The notes below the pieces were generated by a model. That model was given only the letters and a program-made list of their open reading frames with translations. It was not told where the DNA came from and made no database searches. The translations under genes and the position numbers were made by a program. 64,000 nt of DNA from Epiperipatus broadwayi (Eukaryota; Onychophora; Udeonychophora; Euonychophora; Peripatidae): positions 308,001 to 372,000 of the forward strand of contig JAQFVV010000499.1 of assembly GCA_028023455.1 (NCBI GenBank), given 5' to 3'. Positions 50,831 through 63,134 of this stretch are shown here, piece after piece (the stretch's first letter is position 1; each line of letters starts with the position of its first letter).

Positions 50831-50949
50831 AACTTATTTCACACTACCCTCTTCCCTTAATTTCAAACCCTTATACACTCTTAATACAACTTAGATTGAC
50901 TTTATATTTTATCTATTTTAACCTTACAATATTATTTTTAAATTAACAT

Positions 50950-51840
50950 GAACATTATCTTAAACATTTATTTATCTTAATCTTTATTCTAAACCCTTAT
51001 AAATATTATTTTAACATATTTATTTATATTACAGTATTATGTCTAAACTATTTATTTACCTTATATATTACTGTGCATGTATTCCAAAAAAAATGTATTC
51101 GTTTATTATGAGTCATTCTTTATTATTATTTACTACAGATTTTTTTTTTATTTTGATTATTTTCAACAATTTATTTACATTCTTTTATTAACTTACGTAT
51201 ATTCAAAAATGGTTTTTATTTTATTCCACTACTTTATTTTCTACAGATATATTATATTTATTTGTTTAACTTGCTTCTATTCTATGTATTTCCGTTATCT
51301 TACTCATTTATTTAAACCTACAAACTTTACTTTTAAATCATTAATTTGACCCATTTATTTAACTTGATTTAATTGATTTTTTTTTATTTTTGATTTGAAC
51401 TGTTTATTTACGAGCATTTCTTCTTAATTAATATGTGCGTGGAGAAAAAAAATCTTTTATTTTACGAAGCCTCCATTATTATTATTACTTTAAAACATTT
51501 CATTTATTATTATTCATTTATTTTTAAATTTATCTTAAGTTTTAAATAGAAGTTTCAGATTTAAATTTATTAGATTTATTTACATTAGAATAATTATTTT
51601 ACTCATAGTCCATTTCTGGTCCCTTTTGTTTCCATTTACTTTAATATTCTGTCTATATTACTAACTTTTAAACTATGTCAGGTGGTTCCTTCTTTCTTTC
51701 TATTAACTCACTAACATAAATTATACTCCATATTCTCACTTCTATCCCTTGCTTATTCTTTATTGCTTTATCTTTTTCTCTTACTGTTCTATTTTAAACT
51801 TTATAAATTAGAAAATCATTAAGCTTCGCAGACCTCCATA
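50950..51840 (-). other. A/T-rich internal region of the LTR element, no ORF recognised
   Basis: Strongly T-rich on the plus strand (A-rich on the minus strand, as is common for retroelement sense strands). A 90-codon plus-strand frame (51077-51349) is low-complexity Phe/Tyr/Ile and is probably a chance frame. The pol region expected here is absent. Confidence 0.5.
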
Positions 51841-51846
51841 TTTTTC

Positions 51847-52365
51847 CTAACCGTGAATATTTTTTTTACGCTTTCTTTTTATTTTAAATCTATGTTTAAA
51901 ACAAACACGAACTTTTACTTTAACCTTTTTAAATTTTTGTAAAAACTTTTCAATGCTATATTCTACCTTGAATTTATGTTTCTCTTCTATTTCTTGATCT
52001 ACATTTGTTTCTACTTTCTCTGTAGCAACGCTATCTGATTCTAATTTAATTTCTATTTCCAAACAACTATATTTACCACTATCTGACTCTACTATCTCTT
52101 TCATGATCTCAACTTCCTTATTTTCTTTGACAAAGTCTACTTCTACAATCTCTTGATTTTTCTCTACCTTTCCTGTAATTTCACATCTTATTTCTCTTAT
52201 TTCTGCAATGAGTTCTTTAATTTCTTCTTTGACTTCTAGCTGGCTTTGTTTAATTTTTCTCATTTCTGCATTGAGTTCTTGTTGACTCTGCTCAAATTTT
52301 TGCATCATATTCATCATCATTTTCATCATCTTCTGTGTCTCAGATATTTCTTTCTCTTTTTCCAT
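51847..52365 (-). CDS. Gag-like coiled-coil protein of the LTR element, 172 aa
   Basis: The longest credible ORF in the window. It starts about 340 bp downstream of the 5' LTR, where gag is expected. Residues 1-75 are Met-, Glu- and Lys-rich (METQKMM-type repeats, then EQSQQELNAEMRKIKQSQ and EEIKELIAEIREI) and should form a coiled coil. Residues 76-125 are acidic. The C-terminus is very basic (KFKKVKVKVRV, RFKIKRKRKK), which could bind RNA. There is no CCHC zinc knuckle and no capsid or protease motif. N-terminal coiled coils are common in Gag of Gypsy-type elements, but length and content here suggest a truncated or specialised Gag. The assignment rests mainly on position. Base composition resembles the rest of the element, not a host exon. 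Confidence 0.6.
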   Translation of the reverse strand: MEKEKEISETQKMMKMMMNMMQKFEQSQQELNAEMRKIKQSQLEVKEEIKELIAEIREIRCEITGKVEKNQEIVEVDFVKENKEVEIMKEIVESDSGKYSCLEIEIKLESDSVATEKVETNVDQEIEEKHKFKVEYSIEKFLQKFKKVKVKVRVCFKHRFKIKRKRKKNIHG

Positions 52366-52681
52366 TTTTAAAACAATGTTTAAATATGATTTATTTATTT
52401 ACCCAGAACACATGGCTAATTCCACCCTTCATCCTTTTTTCTACCCGTACCTAATGCCTTAACTCCGCCCAAAATATCTAACAGTCTGATTTAACAGAAT
52501 GATTTATTTATAATTAACGTAAATGTTAAAATCTCTTTTCATTTAAAGAAAAAAAAGTTTTCGGTCAATTCTTTTTTTAAAATTCAACCAATTTAACATA
52601 TGTAATTTAACTTTTCCATAAGATTTTTATTTTTAAACAAGAAACAAAGTATTTAATTACTATTGTTTCTTAGGTCCAGTC

Positions 52682-52699
52682 TCAAGTTGGGAATAGCCA
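52682..52699 (-). other. Possible primer-binding site of the LTR element
   Basis: On the minus strand TGG appears four bases inside the 5' LTR, followed by CTATTCCCAACTTGA. A TGG at this position can pair with the CCA end of a tRNA. I could not match the following bases to a particular tRNA. Confidence 0.4.
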
Positions 52700-52703
52700 T
52701 TTA

Positions 52704-54453
52704 TGTACCGGGTTCAATCCACAGAAGATCTTCCTTACACTGCAAATGTTTTGGCTGGTTACAAACTTCTTCATAAACATTTATAATCTTATTTAATTAT
52801 AAATATTACGTGAACGAACTGGCATGTTCAAGCAAAGTGGAAATATTATTGATAGCTTTAACTATCAACAATACCCATGATCAAATAGCGGCCCACCTTG
52901 GCTGCTAGATTCAAACCCCTACTATCCAAACACTTTATTTGTTTCAGAGTAAACCCCAGGTGCCAGCTAGTCTAAGACTAGCATATTCGGACAGTAGGTT
53001 CATAATCCAGTGCTTGACACAATCCCTTAACTAGCTCAGTCTGGTTTTTTTGATTCAATAACAAAATTATACAAAATTAGTGGTGAAAAGGATTGATAAA
53101 AGATTGGTAAAAAGAATTGGTAAAAATAATTGACCGACAAAATAAGGCTTAAGTTTAAAGACAATTTATTAACATTAATTATACTAAATATAATTACTTT
53201 TATAAATTTTTTAACTAACATAATATTGGTATTTTTTTAAATATAATGATCACGCACATATTAATTCACACACTGACATGGTTCATTTTTTATGTGCTAT
53301 GGATTTCATATAATTTGGTTCTTGGAGGATTCACGAATGTGATGGCTACTTAGGAAGGAATATAAGAAAAAATGTTATTTACCTAGGATTTTTGGAACGT
53401 GGATACTGCTTGCTGTTAGCTGCTTCTAATGAAGTATATCTAATCGGTTAGATTTGAAGTTCCTTGAGAAGGTTTCTTTCTTATTCATCTGTATTATTAC
53501 TGGAGACAATTAGACACTGACAGAGATTCTTCAAGCTGTTACACAGACATCACTTAAGATCGGGTATATGGGCTCTTTTCATTGGACTTCAGGCTGGAGA
53601 AAGACCACATATTTCCTATGGTTTTAACACTGCATTTTTGATTGATTCATAATAAACTGCACGATCTAGATTATACTCTCTGAACTGACCTCAACTGTTA
53701 TTTCCAATGCAATTAACTAGACTGAACTGTTATCTGAACTGAAACAATTAACTTGACTGAAGGTCTGATAAAAAATTGGCTATTTATATATGATGCATGT
53801 TTTCATTTTGATATCCTCTGGCAATCTGTGTTGTCAAAATTCCTTTGATATAAGCTTTAACAATGTGTTTTGGAAGATTGTTTAATTAGTAGCCATGCAA
53901 ACGTGTTGTTTTTATACTTTTAATTAGTAGGCCATCGCTAAATTCTTTAATGATAATCTTCTGTATTCATTTATTTCATCTCAACATTTATTTTTAACAT
54001 TTAATACACATATACTTATTACATTTCTGTCGCACGCACATATATAAATTTTATTCTAAAATCAGCACTAGTTTTAAGATGACTTTTTTTATTTAATTTA
54101 AATAAAGAGATTTATATTTTGAACTTGAAAATCAACTTTTAATTTCTATTTTTTTTTCAATCATTTGTAACTTTCATGAACAATATTTTCTTTAAACTAA
54201 CAACAATAATAAAAGAATTCTTTACTTATTTGAAAACCAACTTCTTTTAATTTGACATTTCTAAAGTGAACCCTCTTCCTACTTTTAATTAATTATTTTC
54301 TAACTTTTATTTCAAAAGTCTTTAACTTTTATGTTTTCGAAACAAACTGCAATAAAACTCCTAAACTTTTAAATGTTTTCTTTTAACGAATAATTTTTGT
54401 TTTAATATTTTGTTTTAAACAAAATTATTATGTGCCAATTCAATATTTGTACA
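52704..54453 (-). repeat. 5' LTR (right-hand copy), 1750 bp
   Basis: Begins TGTACCGGGTTCAATCCACA and ends CAATATTTGTACA on the plus strand. It matches the left copy along its length with scattered substitutions, many of them C/T and G/A differences. Short open frames inside it are not conserved in the other LTR and are not regarded as genes. Confidence 0.93.
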
Positions 54454-57400
54454 ATATATATATATATATATATATATAATTTTAACTATTTGTTAATAAA
54501 TTTTGAATTAATTTAAAAGAGGTAAACTTGCTTTATTGTCTTTCAAATTTACAATAAATATTTATTGGTTAATGCTATTTGGATAAGATGATATTAAATA
54601 ATTGAATATACCACATAAATCATTAGAAGTTACAAAATATTATGGAAACCAAACCACAGTATGGGTAAGAGAGTATTATTACATATCATTTTCTTTGTAT
54701 TGAATTTAATGCTTATTATCTGCCAGATATAGATTTTTATATAGCAATAAATTAATTGATTTGACATTCTTAAATATTTAATAAGTAATTAAAAGCTTAT
54801 TGTAATTATGTTATTAGTAACAAGTAAAGTTATATTAAGATAAATATATAAATATGATAATTATTGAAGATGAGTAAAGATAATTGCAATGAAATGTTCA
54901 CATATTTTATTTTAAATCATTATTGATTAAAGTAAATATTATATTAAGTCACTTTAAGCCATAAAGATCATAATCTTATTCAGTTATAGAGCTGGTAATA
55001 GTAATATATTTTATTTTGTTACAAATTAGTGTGATTTGCTTTAATTATATTTAAAGTTCATAGTATACTCAATTTAAATATTAAATTTTAATATTAATAC
55101 TTGATTATAATAAACACTAATAATATCTCATATGTTTTAATAATTATAGTCCAAAGTTTTAATAACTTAGTATTTGTTAAGTGTTTTTGAATAAGCATTA
55201 AATAGGAATATATCATTTATTTTATATATAGATGTGATTGGGTATTATAAATCTTAATGTTATCTAATACGATTATTTTATTTTGTAGTATAAGTTGATG
55301 AAAGTGGAGTGATATGTTAGATTAATTGATTTTGTATTATTATTCACTATTTAGTGTTATTTTAATTGACTTATTTAATAAAAGTATATAGGTATTATGG
55401 AATAGCATGGATAAGTTAATATTATTTTTATATAATTTAGTTATAATTAGAAATCAATTAGTGAGTCATATATTTGTTTAGATATCATTGATATTTTAGA
55501 TTTGTAGAGCATATTAAATTATTATCTTATCCATCTACAAATCATTTTATTTAAATATAAATAATGTTTAATTTTTAGTATGAGATTGTATTATTATAAA
55601 GTGTTTTGACTCAAAAAAAATATTAATGTTTATGTGACTGATTCTTTGTTATTATTTTTATTATATTATAAGCAGGTTATATAACAGGCATAGGTTGTTA
55701 TTCATAAGATAATAATATTTGATTTTATTGCTTTATCTCTAATCTAATGCAAACAACACTCATATTTTAGGGTGTTTAAATGCTATTTGAATTCATGAGG
55801 TTACAACAATGAATATGATCTTTTTATTGAATTAAGTGTTAGATTGTTATTCATTGATTGATATTCATTAATTTAGTTTATTAATTTCATTTTGTTAAAA
55901 ATGGTGCTTCAATTCATGGCATTAATAAATTAGGATTGTTCTTTTTTGGTTCCTATTTTTATTTTGTTGTAAATGGTGACCAATAATTAGACTATAGATA
56001 TGACTAAGAGTACAGCATGATCCATATTTTTTTTCAGTTACAAGTAGCCTTCCTCTTCAGGTTATATTTTTATTCAGTTACAAATGTGACCAATATTTGG
56101 GTTATATTTTCATTCAGATTATATTAAAGTTTTCATTTCTCATCATTATATTTATTTAATTACAAATGACTCCCAAATCTGTGGAGCATTAAAAGAAGAG
56201 CATGCTCTCATTTTAATTCAGTTACTATATATATATACATACATACATGTGTATGTGTTGTAATCAATAATATAGAAACCTACTTATAATATAGTAAGAA
56301 TAATCATATTCCAATGTTTAGAAGTGGAATAAAATAGTATAATAGAGATGTTACAATTAAACAAAGCTTTAAAAAGTACCTTTGTTGAACACAGCTGTAT
56401 TATCCACTGATATAAAACTTTCTTGATTATCATATTTTTTTCCATTAAAGATAATTTAAATTTGTTGATAGAAAAACTTAATTAGATAGTATAATCATAA
56501 TTATAAGTTTAGAGAAGATGATATTGTATTAATCTTTATCCTTGCCCGCCCAATTATCTCTTATTTTTCAATATATAATTTATTCTTTACTCACTGGTTT
56601 TCCAATAGGATGATTTACATGAACACAATGAGATAATCATTATTTATTTTATTACTTTAAATATAAGTGTGAAGCAGCTATGTTTCACGAACAGTTTAGC
56701 AGATCCTAAAACTAAAAAATGTAGAGATCATAATTTTTGTTGAAAAGTAAAAAAAATCTTTCTTTTTCATGGTCTTTCATCTTCTTTAATTTTAATTTTA
56801 TATTTATCCAGTTTATAAATAGTACTGAAGCTTATATTCATAAATAAAATGTTATCTATTGTGCTGCAGTAAATTACTGAATTCTGTAGAATTTTCTCAG
56901 TCTTATGGGAATATTCATATAGACAAAGAAATTTAATGTTAACAAAGCAATTTTTAAAATGAATTTTTAAATGATGCCGAATTTTGTGTTTCTAATAAAT
57001 ATTATAATTTTATGAGTAATAAAAAGAAATTTGATACTTTAAAATGTTTTTAAAAGTCAAAAAAATTTAAAAATGGAGATTTATTTTTAGTTACATACTA
57101 TTATTTTTCTTCCAAATTTTTCAGAAAGTGGTTTTTTCTTAATTTGTTATACTATGGTTGTTTTCAAATGGATTGTATTAGGTATAGAAATATGTAGCTA
57201 GCAATCAAATATGATATAAAATACATGTCAATAATATAAAAAGCTCTTACTTAGGAGAAGACAAGATGGTGATAATATGAACAAGTTGCTTTTTATAAAA
57301 ATTGGTAAAGATAATTAATTTCTTGATCATTTATCATAATTGTTAAATTTTGCAGAAAGAATATTAAAATAATTAACAGTTGAATCCAATACAAGTTAAC

Positions 57401-57550
57401 AATTAGTACTTTTTTAAGAAAAGTATTTGAAAAGAACACTCTGGTTGAAATAACTTACACAACTTATATTTTAGATTTATTTGTACTATATTATTTGTTT
57501 ATTTAGCATATAAATTTTTTCTATTAGTTTAGCTTAACTATTCACAAAAT
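54454..57550. other. AT-rich DNA, no gene recognised
   Basis: An (AT)n tract follows the LTR (54454-54478). From 55860 to 56230 there are loosely repeated pieces (TTATTCAGTTACAAATG, GACCAATA) that resemble a decayed ~55-bp tandem repeat. No gene is visible. Confidence 0.4.
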
Positions 57551-57552
57551 AT

Positions 57553-58033
57553 CATAAAGGAGCTTGAAATTATAAATTTTATTAAATGCACATTATTATA
57601 TTAAGTAATATTTACTAAGGCTGTAACCTTTAGGAATAAGTGTCTGAAAAATTCGAAAGTACTAAATATTACTTAATATAATAATGTGCGTTTAATAAAA
57701 TTTATAATTACAACTTTAAATTATCATAATAGATTTTTTTACTGTAAGATCTTTCCATTGACTTGTTGTAAATCATAAGATTTCATGAGTATTAATGTAT
57801 AATAAGAATTGTGGACTTAATTAGTGAAGTATTGAATAGCTTCACACCCTTAGATCTAACCACTTCAGCTTCATCTATTCATATATAAAAGTAGGTTGAA
57901 GTAAAGAAGGTTTCCCTCTTTTCTTCCTAGCATAAGCTTGTGGCTAAGACCTGTAGAGGTCCCTACTTTTGAATTTTTCAGACGCTTATTCCTAAAGGTT
58001 ACAGCCTTAGTAAATATTACATAAAGGAGCTTG
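57553..58033. mobile_element. Nested fold-back element flanked by a 14-bp direct repeat
   Basis: CATAAAGGAGCTTG occurs at 57553-57566 and 58020-58033. Just inside, TACTAAGGCTGTAACCTTTA on the left is mirrored by TAAAGGTTACAGCCTTAGTA on the right (arms of about 45 bp). Left of the first arm, 57568-57614 is repeated in inverted form at 57661-57708, making a second palindrome around that arm. There is no coding capacity. It looks like a non-autonomous inverted-repeat element that has suffered an internal inverted duplication. Confidence 0.65.
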
Positions 58034-59655
58034 TAGATATTTCAACCAAGAGATATAATCATTAGTGACTTTATTAAGTTCTTCAGTTTTATTAGTGTAA
58101 ACATAGATTTGGTAATCATTAAACTATGTAATTCAAGATTGGTGTTTGTTCATGACTACATAGGTCAATGACCATTAAATTTCATTTAAGAAGCATATGA
58201 GCACAATGTCTATGGTTTATCCTCAATCTGTTGATAAGACTCCAATAATATTGAGAAAGATTAAATTCAGATGTTTTTACTATTGGATCTGGAAAAATAA
58301 ATTTGTTTCATACCTCATAAAAGTTCATTACTTATGCCTGTTGGTTGAATATCCAGAAAGTCTTAATTTGGAGTGAGACTTAAATGATAAAACTATATCC
58401 AGAGTTATTGGAAAATCTGATCTATGTAATGGCTTTTTATATATTTTTGCATGATAATATATTTTTAAGGAATATATGAAAGAATAGGAAACCGTGCAAA
58501 AAGTAGAGTTGAGTTTTCCAATAATATTTCTCATGGTAATATTTAGTTAAGTAGTCAGAGTGTGGGAATTTTTTTCTAAACAAGGCCACATTGTTCATTA
58601 GTACAGTATGCTAGTGGTAAGTAAACTGTACATAAAATTCTAACACCACAATTTTGATGCCAGTCAACTTTCCATGGAAATTATTTTTAGAAATTATTAT
58701 AGATATAACCTTTGATAAGTGAAAAAATAAGTTTGAAAATTTATCCATGCTGATAATGATGTTTTGATTTCATAAAATTTTTTTTTGCCAGAAATAGAAC
58801 AACCTTCAATAAGTATGTAAAAAGTTTGGAAATTGGGATCTTATTTATAATCAAACAATGACTGTAGGTCAATGTTTTATTTAAACAACAGAAAAACCTC
58901 TTGTAATCTGAATATATTATTTTGCAGCAATTCACTGAAATACAATTCTATCTCTTGTTGTTTAGGAATAATCATGAATCATAGCTCTATTATAAGCCAT
59001 TTTGTTATTACACTTAGATTACTGCAGAACATTGTAGTAGTTGTTTCTATTTATTGTTTTAACTACACTTACATATTGTACAAAATTCAGGATGACTGGT
59101 TGTTCTACAATCTCAGACAAAGATGAATATCACAGTAAGCTTGACATTTATTGTGTGTGTCCTCATATTTTCACGATGTTTTATTTGAAACTTGAGCAAA
59201 TACATGTTAGAATATAAAACTACACAAAATATTATATATTCATAGAAAGGCAATCAGATATATAGAATTGTGGCCAAAAAAAAATGAAAAGTTCTTTTTA
59301 AAATTAATAAAATTATTCAAAATTAAAAGATACAAAATTAAAAGATATAAATTCATTCTTTGTTTTAATATTAGAAGTATCCAATATTCAAATGCTTATT
59401 ACTATATATTGTTTACTAATTTGCAACATTTATACTTATTGCTTTGATTTTATACTTAGAATCAATATTTTAAAATCTATAACTCAAAAGATTTCAATAT
59501 TTAAGTCGCATTTCTTAATTTTTTTTAATAATTAATGAAATTTTATTATCCAGTTTATTATTGGAAATATATTTATATTTAACAGATATTATTTCCCAAA
59601 GGCAACTACATGATCAATCTAAGAATGTGATTTAAATAATCTTGTTAGTTTTTAT
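58034..59655. other. AT-rich DNA, no gene recognised
   Basis: Several open frames of 60-85 codons are present on both strands, but they overlap each other and show no domain or codon preference. Confidence 0.4.
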
Positions 59656-59659
59656 TTAG

Positions 59660-59735
59660 AATGATATACTACTTGATGTTGGTGGAAAATGCCTTCTACT
59701 GGTACATTCAGCACAGGAAAAAGCTTTACAGGAAA
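59660..59735 (+). CDS. Candidate internal exon, 76 bp
   Basis: A GC-richer 76-bp stretch is preceded by a pyrimidine-rich acceptor (TTAGTTTTTATTTAG) and followed by a donor (GAAA then GTATGT). Two frames are open. One reads MIYYLMLVENAF then YWYIQHRKKLYRK, a hydrophobic run followed by basic residues, as at the edge of a membrane segment. The other reads NDILLDVGGKCLLLV then HSAQEKALQE. I do not recognise either. No neighbouring exon was found, and splice-like signals arise by chance in AT-rich DNA, so this is a lead only. Confidence 0.2.
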
Positions 59736-59739
59736 GTAT

Positions 59740-61500
59740 GTACTCTAAAGTATATATATATATATATAGTATTCTTGTTCTGTAAAAAGGAGTAATTAGA
59801 AATGGGATATAGCCTATCATTATAACCTGACTACATTATCATTTGAAGATGTTCTATGTAATTTCAAAAGCATGATGACAAAATCAAAGAACTAATCAAT
59901 ATGTTGTTCATTTTCCTGGATATAATGGGATTGAATTTATTATTGTCTGAGCATTTATATTTACAATATGGTGTAGTTCATGACATTAAACATATTTTGA
60001 TTGTTATTAAGATTATTTTAAAAGACAAAAAGGTGTAATATCACTTGCTTTTATTGAAAAGATATATTAAGCAATAGAGATTTATAAAATGGCAAGACAA
60101 TGAAGACATTTAGAATAAAAACATTACACAGCACAACAGAGAACATCATAAGATGTCAAATAAGTAGGCAACAATGAAATTTGCATAATCATCATAAAAT
60201 TCACTTTTGACATTTTATTTTTATTTTTTCCTCTAACATTTCTTTCAAAAGTTAGAATGATTTTATTCATTCATGAGTAACTATTAATGATGATGATCAT
60301 TAATAATATAAATAAATAAATAAATAAGATGCATTAGTAGTATTATACAAATTACTAATTTATAACAATAGACAAATAATACATCTTAAGAAAAAATGAT
60401 TTAGGTTAAATAAAGAGGATTTCAATACTAACAAACAAATGATCCAATGACAGCAGAGAATTTTCTAATTATTTATAAATTAAATAGTGACAGTTATCAA
60501 TAAGTTATAAACAATTTAGAAATTAAAAAATAAATATTCCCACACCTTAAATAAATAGTAATCATATAAATTAAATTTTAATTAGAATGAGTTAATTTTT
60601 TTGTTAATTTAAATACAAGAAAATTATAAGTTGATTAGAATAATTTTCATCAATAAGGTTCTTATCTGGGGTGGAGCACACTTTTGATTTATTAGATGTC
60701 ATTCACAATAGTCAGTTAAACCAATCTGTAATTGAGCACACTTGTGTGATTGATTTATTATCTCTGACTTTTTTGAGATAAACGGACCCTCCTGTGATAA
60801 TTATATCTAGCATTTATTCATGGTAAAACGTAAATATCCATTTTTCTTACTATTCATATAAATATTCTAAATAATAATCAAATTAGAGAAAGTTTTGGGA
60901 AAACATTTTTTGATTTTTCCATAGATCTCAAAGAAGTATGTACATTATAAAGTAAATATTAATTATCAAACATATGTTAATGGTTAATACAAAATCATAT
61001 TAATGGAAATCTTAATGCAAAATATATAAAAGTTATAATTAAATAAGATAATAGGTAAAAATTAACAACAGCAAAGAAATATCCATAGTAAGTATTAGTA
61101 GTAATGTCTACAAACTCTTTTCCTTTTCTGTGAAACTTTAAAATAACTTTAATTTCAATTAAACAAATTGTGATTATTGTCATATTGTTAGGACATTAGG
61201 CTGCTGTTTAACTTGTGGTTTACAGATGAAAACATCCCCAGCAAGGATTTATAATGTTCTTTTATAATACTGGGATTGACATTTCGTAAGTTTAGACCTA
61301 TTTTAATTTTGCTTTATATAATGTTTTATTATTATAGTTATTCCTACCTGTTGTATTACCAAGTTATATATATTGCCTTGGAAATAGATTACATCATGGT
61401 ATAAATTTAGCCCATCTCTTTTTTATTAATATATATGAATACATAATGGTCCAGTAATATGAGGGGTTAGATTAACATGATGTCTACATGAGTATGACTA
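59740..61500. other. AT-rich DNA, no gene recognised
   Basis: An (AT)n run (59751-59767) and a short (AAAT)n run (60309-60327) are present. Nothing supports a gene. Confidence 0.45.
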
Positions 61501-61504
61501 TAAT

Positions 61505-61795
61505 AAAAGCTTTGAGTATTCTATTGTTGGTTTTTCAATGAAATGGACAATTGAATAGTTGGAAGGATGAGAAGATTGAAGCCTGCACAGTAAAGTTTAA
61601 GGAATTGCTATATTAATATAAACCAAGCCCTATGATCTGGACAACTGATGAGTGCTTATTTTGCACAAAAATACATATATTGGGAATCATTAATCTTTTT
61701 TGCATGAATATTATGGTCATATGTATTGGTTGCTTTAGATGGAGTGAAGGGCAAATATACTAAATTCAAATCTCTCTACTTACATATATAAAAAA
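61505..61795 (-). mobile_element. MITE-B copy (inverted)
   Basis: On the minus strand it starts AGTAGAGAGATTTGAATTTA and runs through CACTCATCAGTTGTCC, GCAGGCTTCAATCTTCTCAT and ATTTCATTGAAAAACC, the same order as the copy at 23.0 kb. It lacks the opposite terminal repeat, like that copy. Confidence 0.65.
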
Positions 61796-61804
61796 CATTC
61801 AGTA

Positions 61805-61950
61805 TAATTTTACCCAAAATATATATGTTGGGGATCATTTATCTTTTTCGCATACATGTGGGCATGTGTATTGTTTGCTTGAGATGAAGTGAAGAATAAA
61901 ATATAGAGTGACAAATTCTAAGTTCAAATCTCTCTAATTATATATAATTA
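61805..61950 (-). mobile_element. MITE-B terminal fragment next to the previous copy
   Basis: TTGGGGATCATTTATCTTTT and TTCAAATCTCTCTAATTATA repeat the terminal part of the neighbouring copy in the same orientation. The interior is missing, so it is a partial tandem duplication or a separate truncated insertion. Confidence 0.6.
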
Positions 61951-63120
61951 TAATATAATAATAAATGCCTAAGCTAAACTAGAAAAGAATATTAGTTTAA
62001 AATTTAAACTAATATTTGTTTCATAAGTTTCAGATACCCACACCCCTCTTATTAATTAAGGAATATTAATTATATAGTCATTTAATAATTTCATAATGTA
62101 TGACTTTCGTGTTAAGTTGAAACATATCTTTCTTATTATATTCTGTGGCTGCACTTCTGAATCAATTATATAACAAAAGGTTACGGCTGTCTAAATTACA
62201 TTATTTTAATGAAGACAGTTTATATATATGTAACTGCTTTATATATAATTATTTTCAAATATAAAACATATATGGCGATTAAAACATAAGTACATAAGAT
62301 GTAATAAATATTTTTATGGACAAAATATGTAATAATAAGATTTCAAATTCTCATTTCTATTAACTAAGGAGTATACATATCTCATTAAATAGCACTAAAT
62401 TCTTATCAGTAAGATTTGATCGCAGAATTGTTTTATTTTACAGTGTATAAATACATTTTAAATATGTATATGTATCCGCTCATTATTTTTATTTTAATAC
62501 AAGTGCAGTGGATTGTAATATTCTGAGAAACAGTTATATTTTTCTTTTGTCATCCAAATAAATATTATTCTTTTACTTTATTTATATCTTTTGAATATTT
62601 ATCGTTTCTAACCTTTATACATTTTTTTACATATATATCATAAAATATTTTATGAAGTAGAAAAAAATGTTTACCAGCGGTGCCTTCAGAAATCATAATT
62701 TTATAATTTCTTATTGTAGAAATGAAATATGTATGCAGATTCTTTCACATGGAAATAATATAAAGCAAATGGAAGAGTTAAACAATTTTGTGAACTAGAA
62801 ATATTGAAGTGTATACAGGCAAATTTATTTAATTTAATAGTAAAACAAAATAATTTCTGAGGGAAAAATATAAATTACTTTTTATTTATTCATTATTCAA
62901 AGAAGGAAAGAAATTTGATTTGATTAAAATATTGTTAGAAAAGAAATTATTAGTTACTCTAAGTTAATTTAAAGATAAATTTAATTTCCATATTTTAATT
63001 ATATCATTCACAATTTCTAATGATTTAACTTAATTAGAAATTTTAATTATAAATTAAAGTTGACTTAAAATTTCTAAAAAACATCTGTAAAAACAAGAAG
63101 AAATATTGATTACTTTAATG
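61951..63120. other. AT-rich DNA with one perfect palindrome
   Basis: A perfect palindrome of 29 bp (14-bp arms, one central base) lies at 61988-62016. No gene is visible. Confidence 0.5.
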
Positions 63121-63134
63121 TTCTCTATCCAGTA

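Larger units (their letters stand above)
48543..54453 (-). mobile_element. LTR retrotransposon, ~5.9 kb, non-autonomous, minus orientation
   Basis: Two long direct repeats (48543-50348 and 52704-54453) begin TGTACC and end GTACA, so each has TG...CA termini. The internal region is only about 2.36 kb. Orientation is minus: the polypurine tract AAAGGGAGGGTGGTG lies against the left repeat, TGG four bases from the right repeat can start a primer-binding site, and a gag-like ORF reads on the minus strand. No protease, reverse transcriptase or integrase frame is visible, so it would need proteins from a related element. It lies in a (TA)n tract, which prevents the target duplication from being resolved. 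Many LTR differences and one 56-bp indel show that it is not recent. Confidence 0.9.

Noticed and set aside
51077-51349. 90-codon Phe/Tyr/Ile-rich plus-strand frame
   Set aside because: Low complexity, antisense to the element and consistent with T-rich composition.
58328-59126. Cluster of 64-84-codon frames on both strands
   Set aside because: They overlap one another, have ordinary AT-rich composition and show no domain or splice context.
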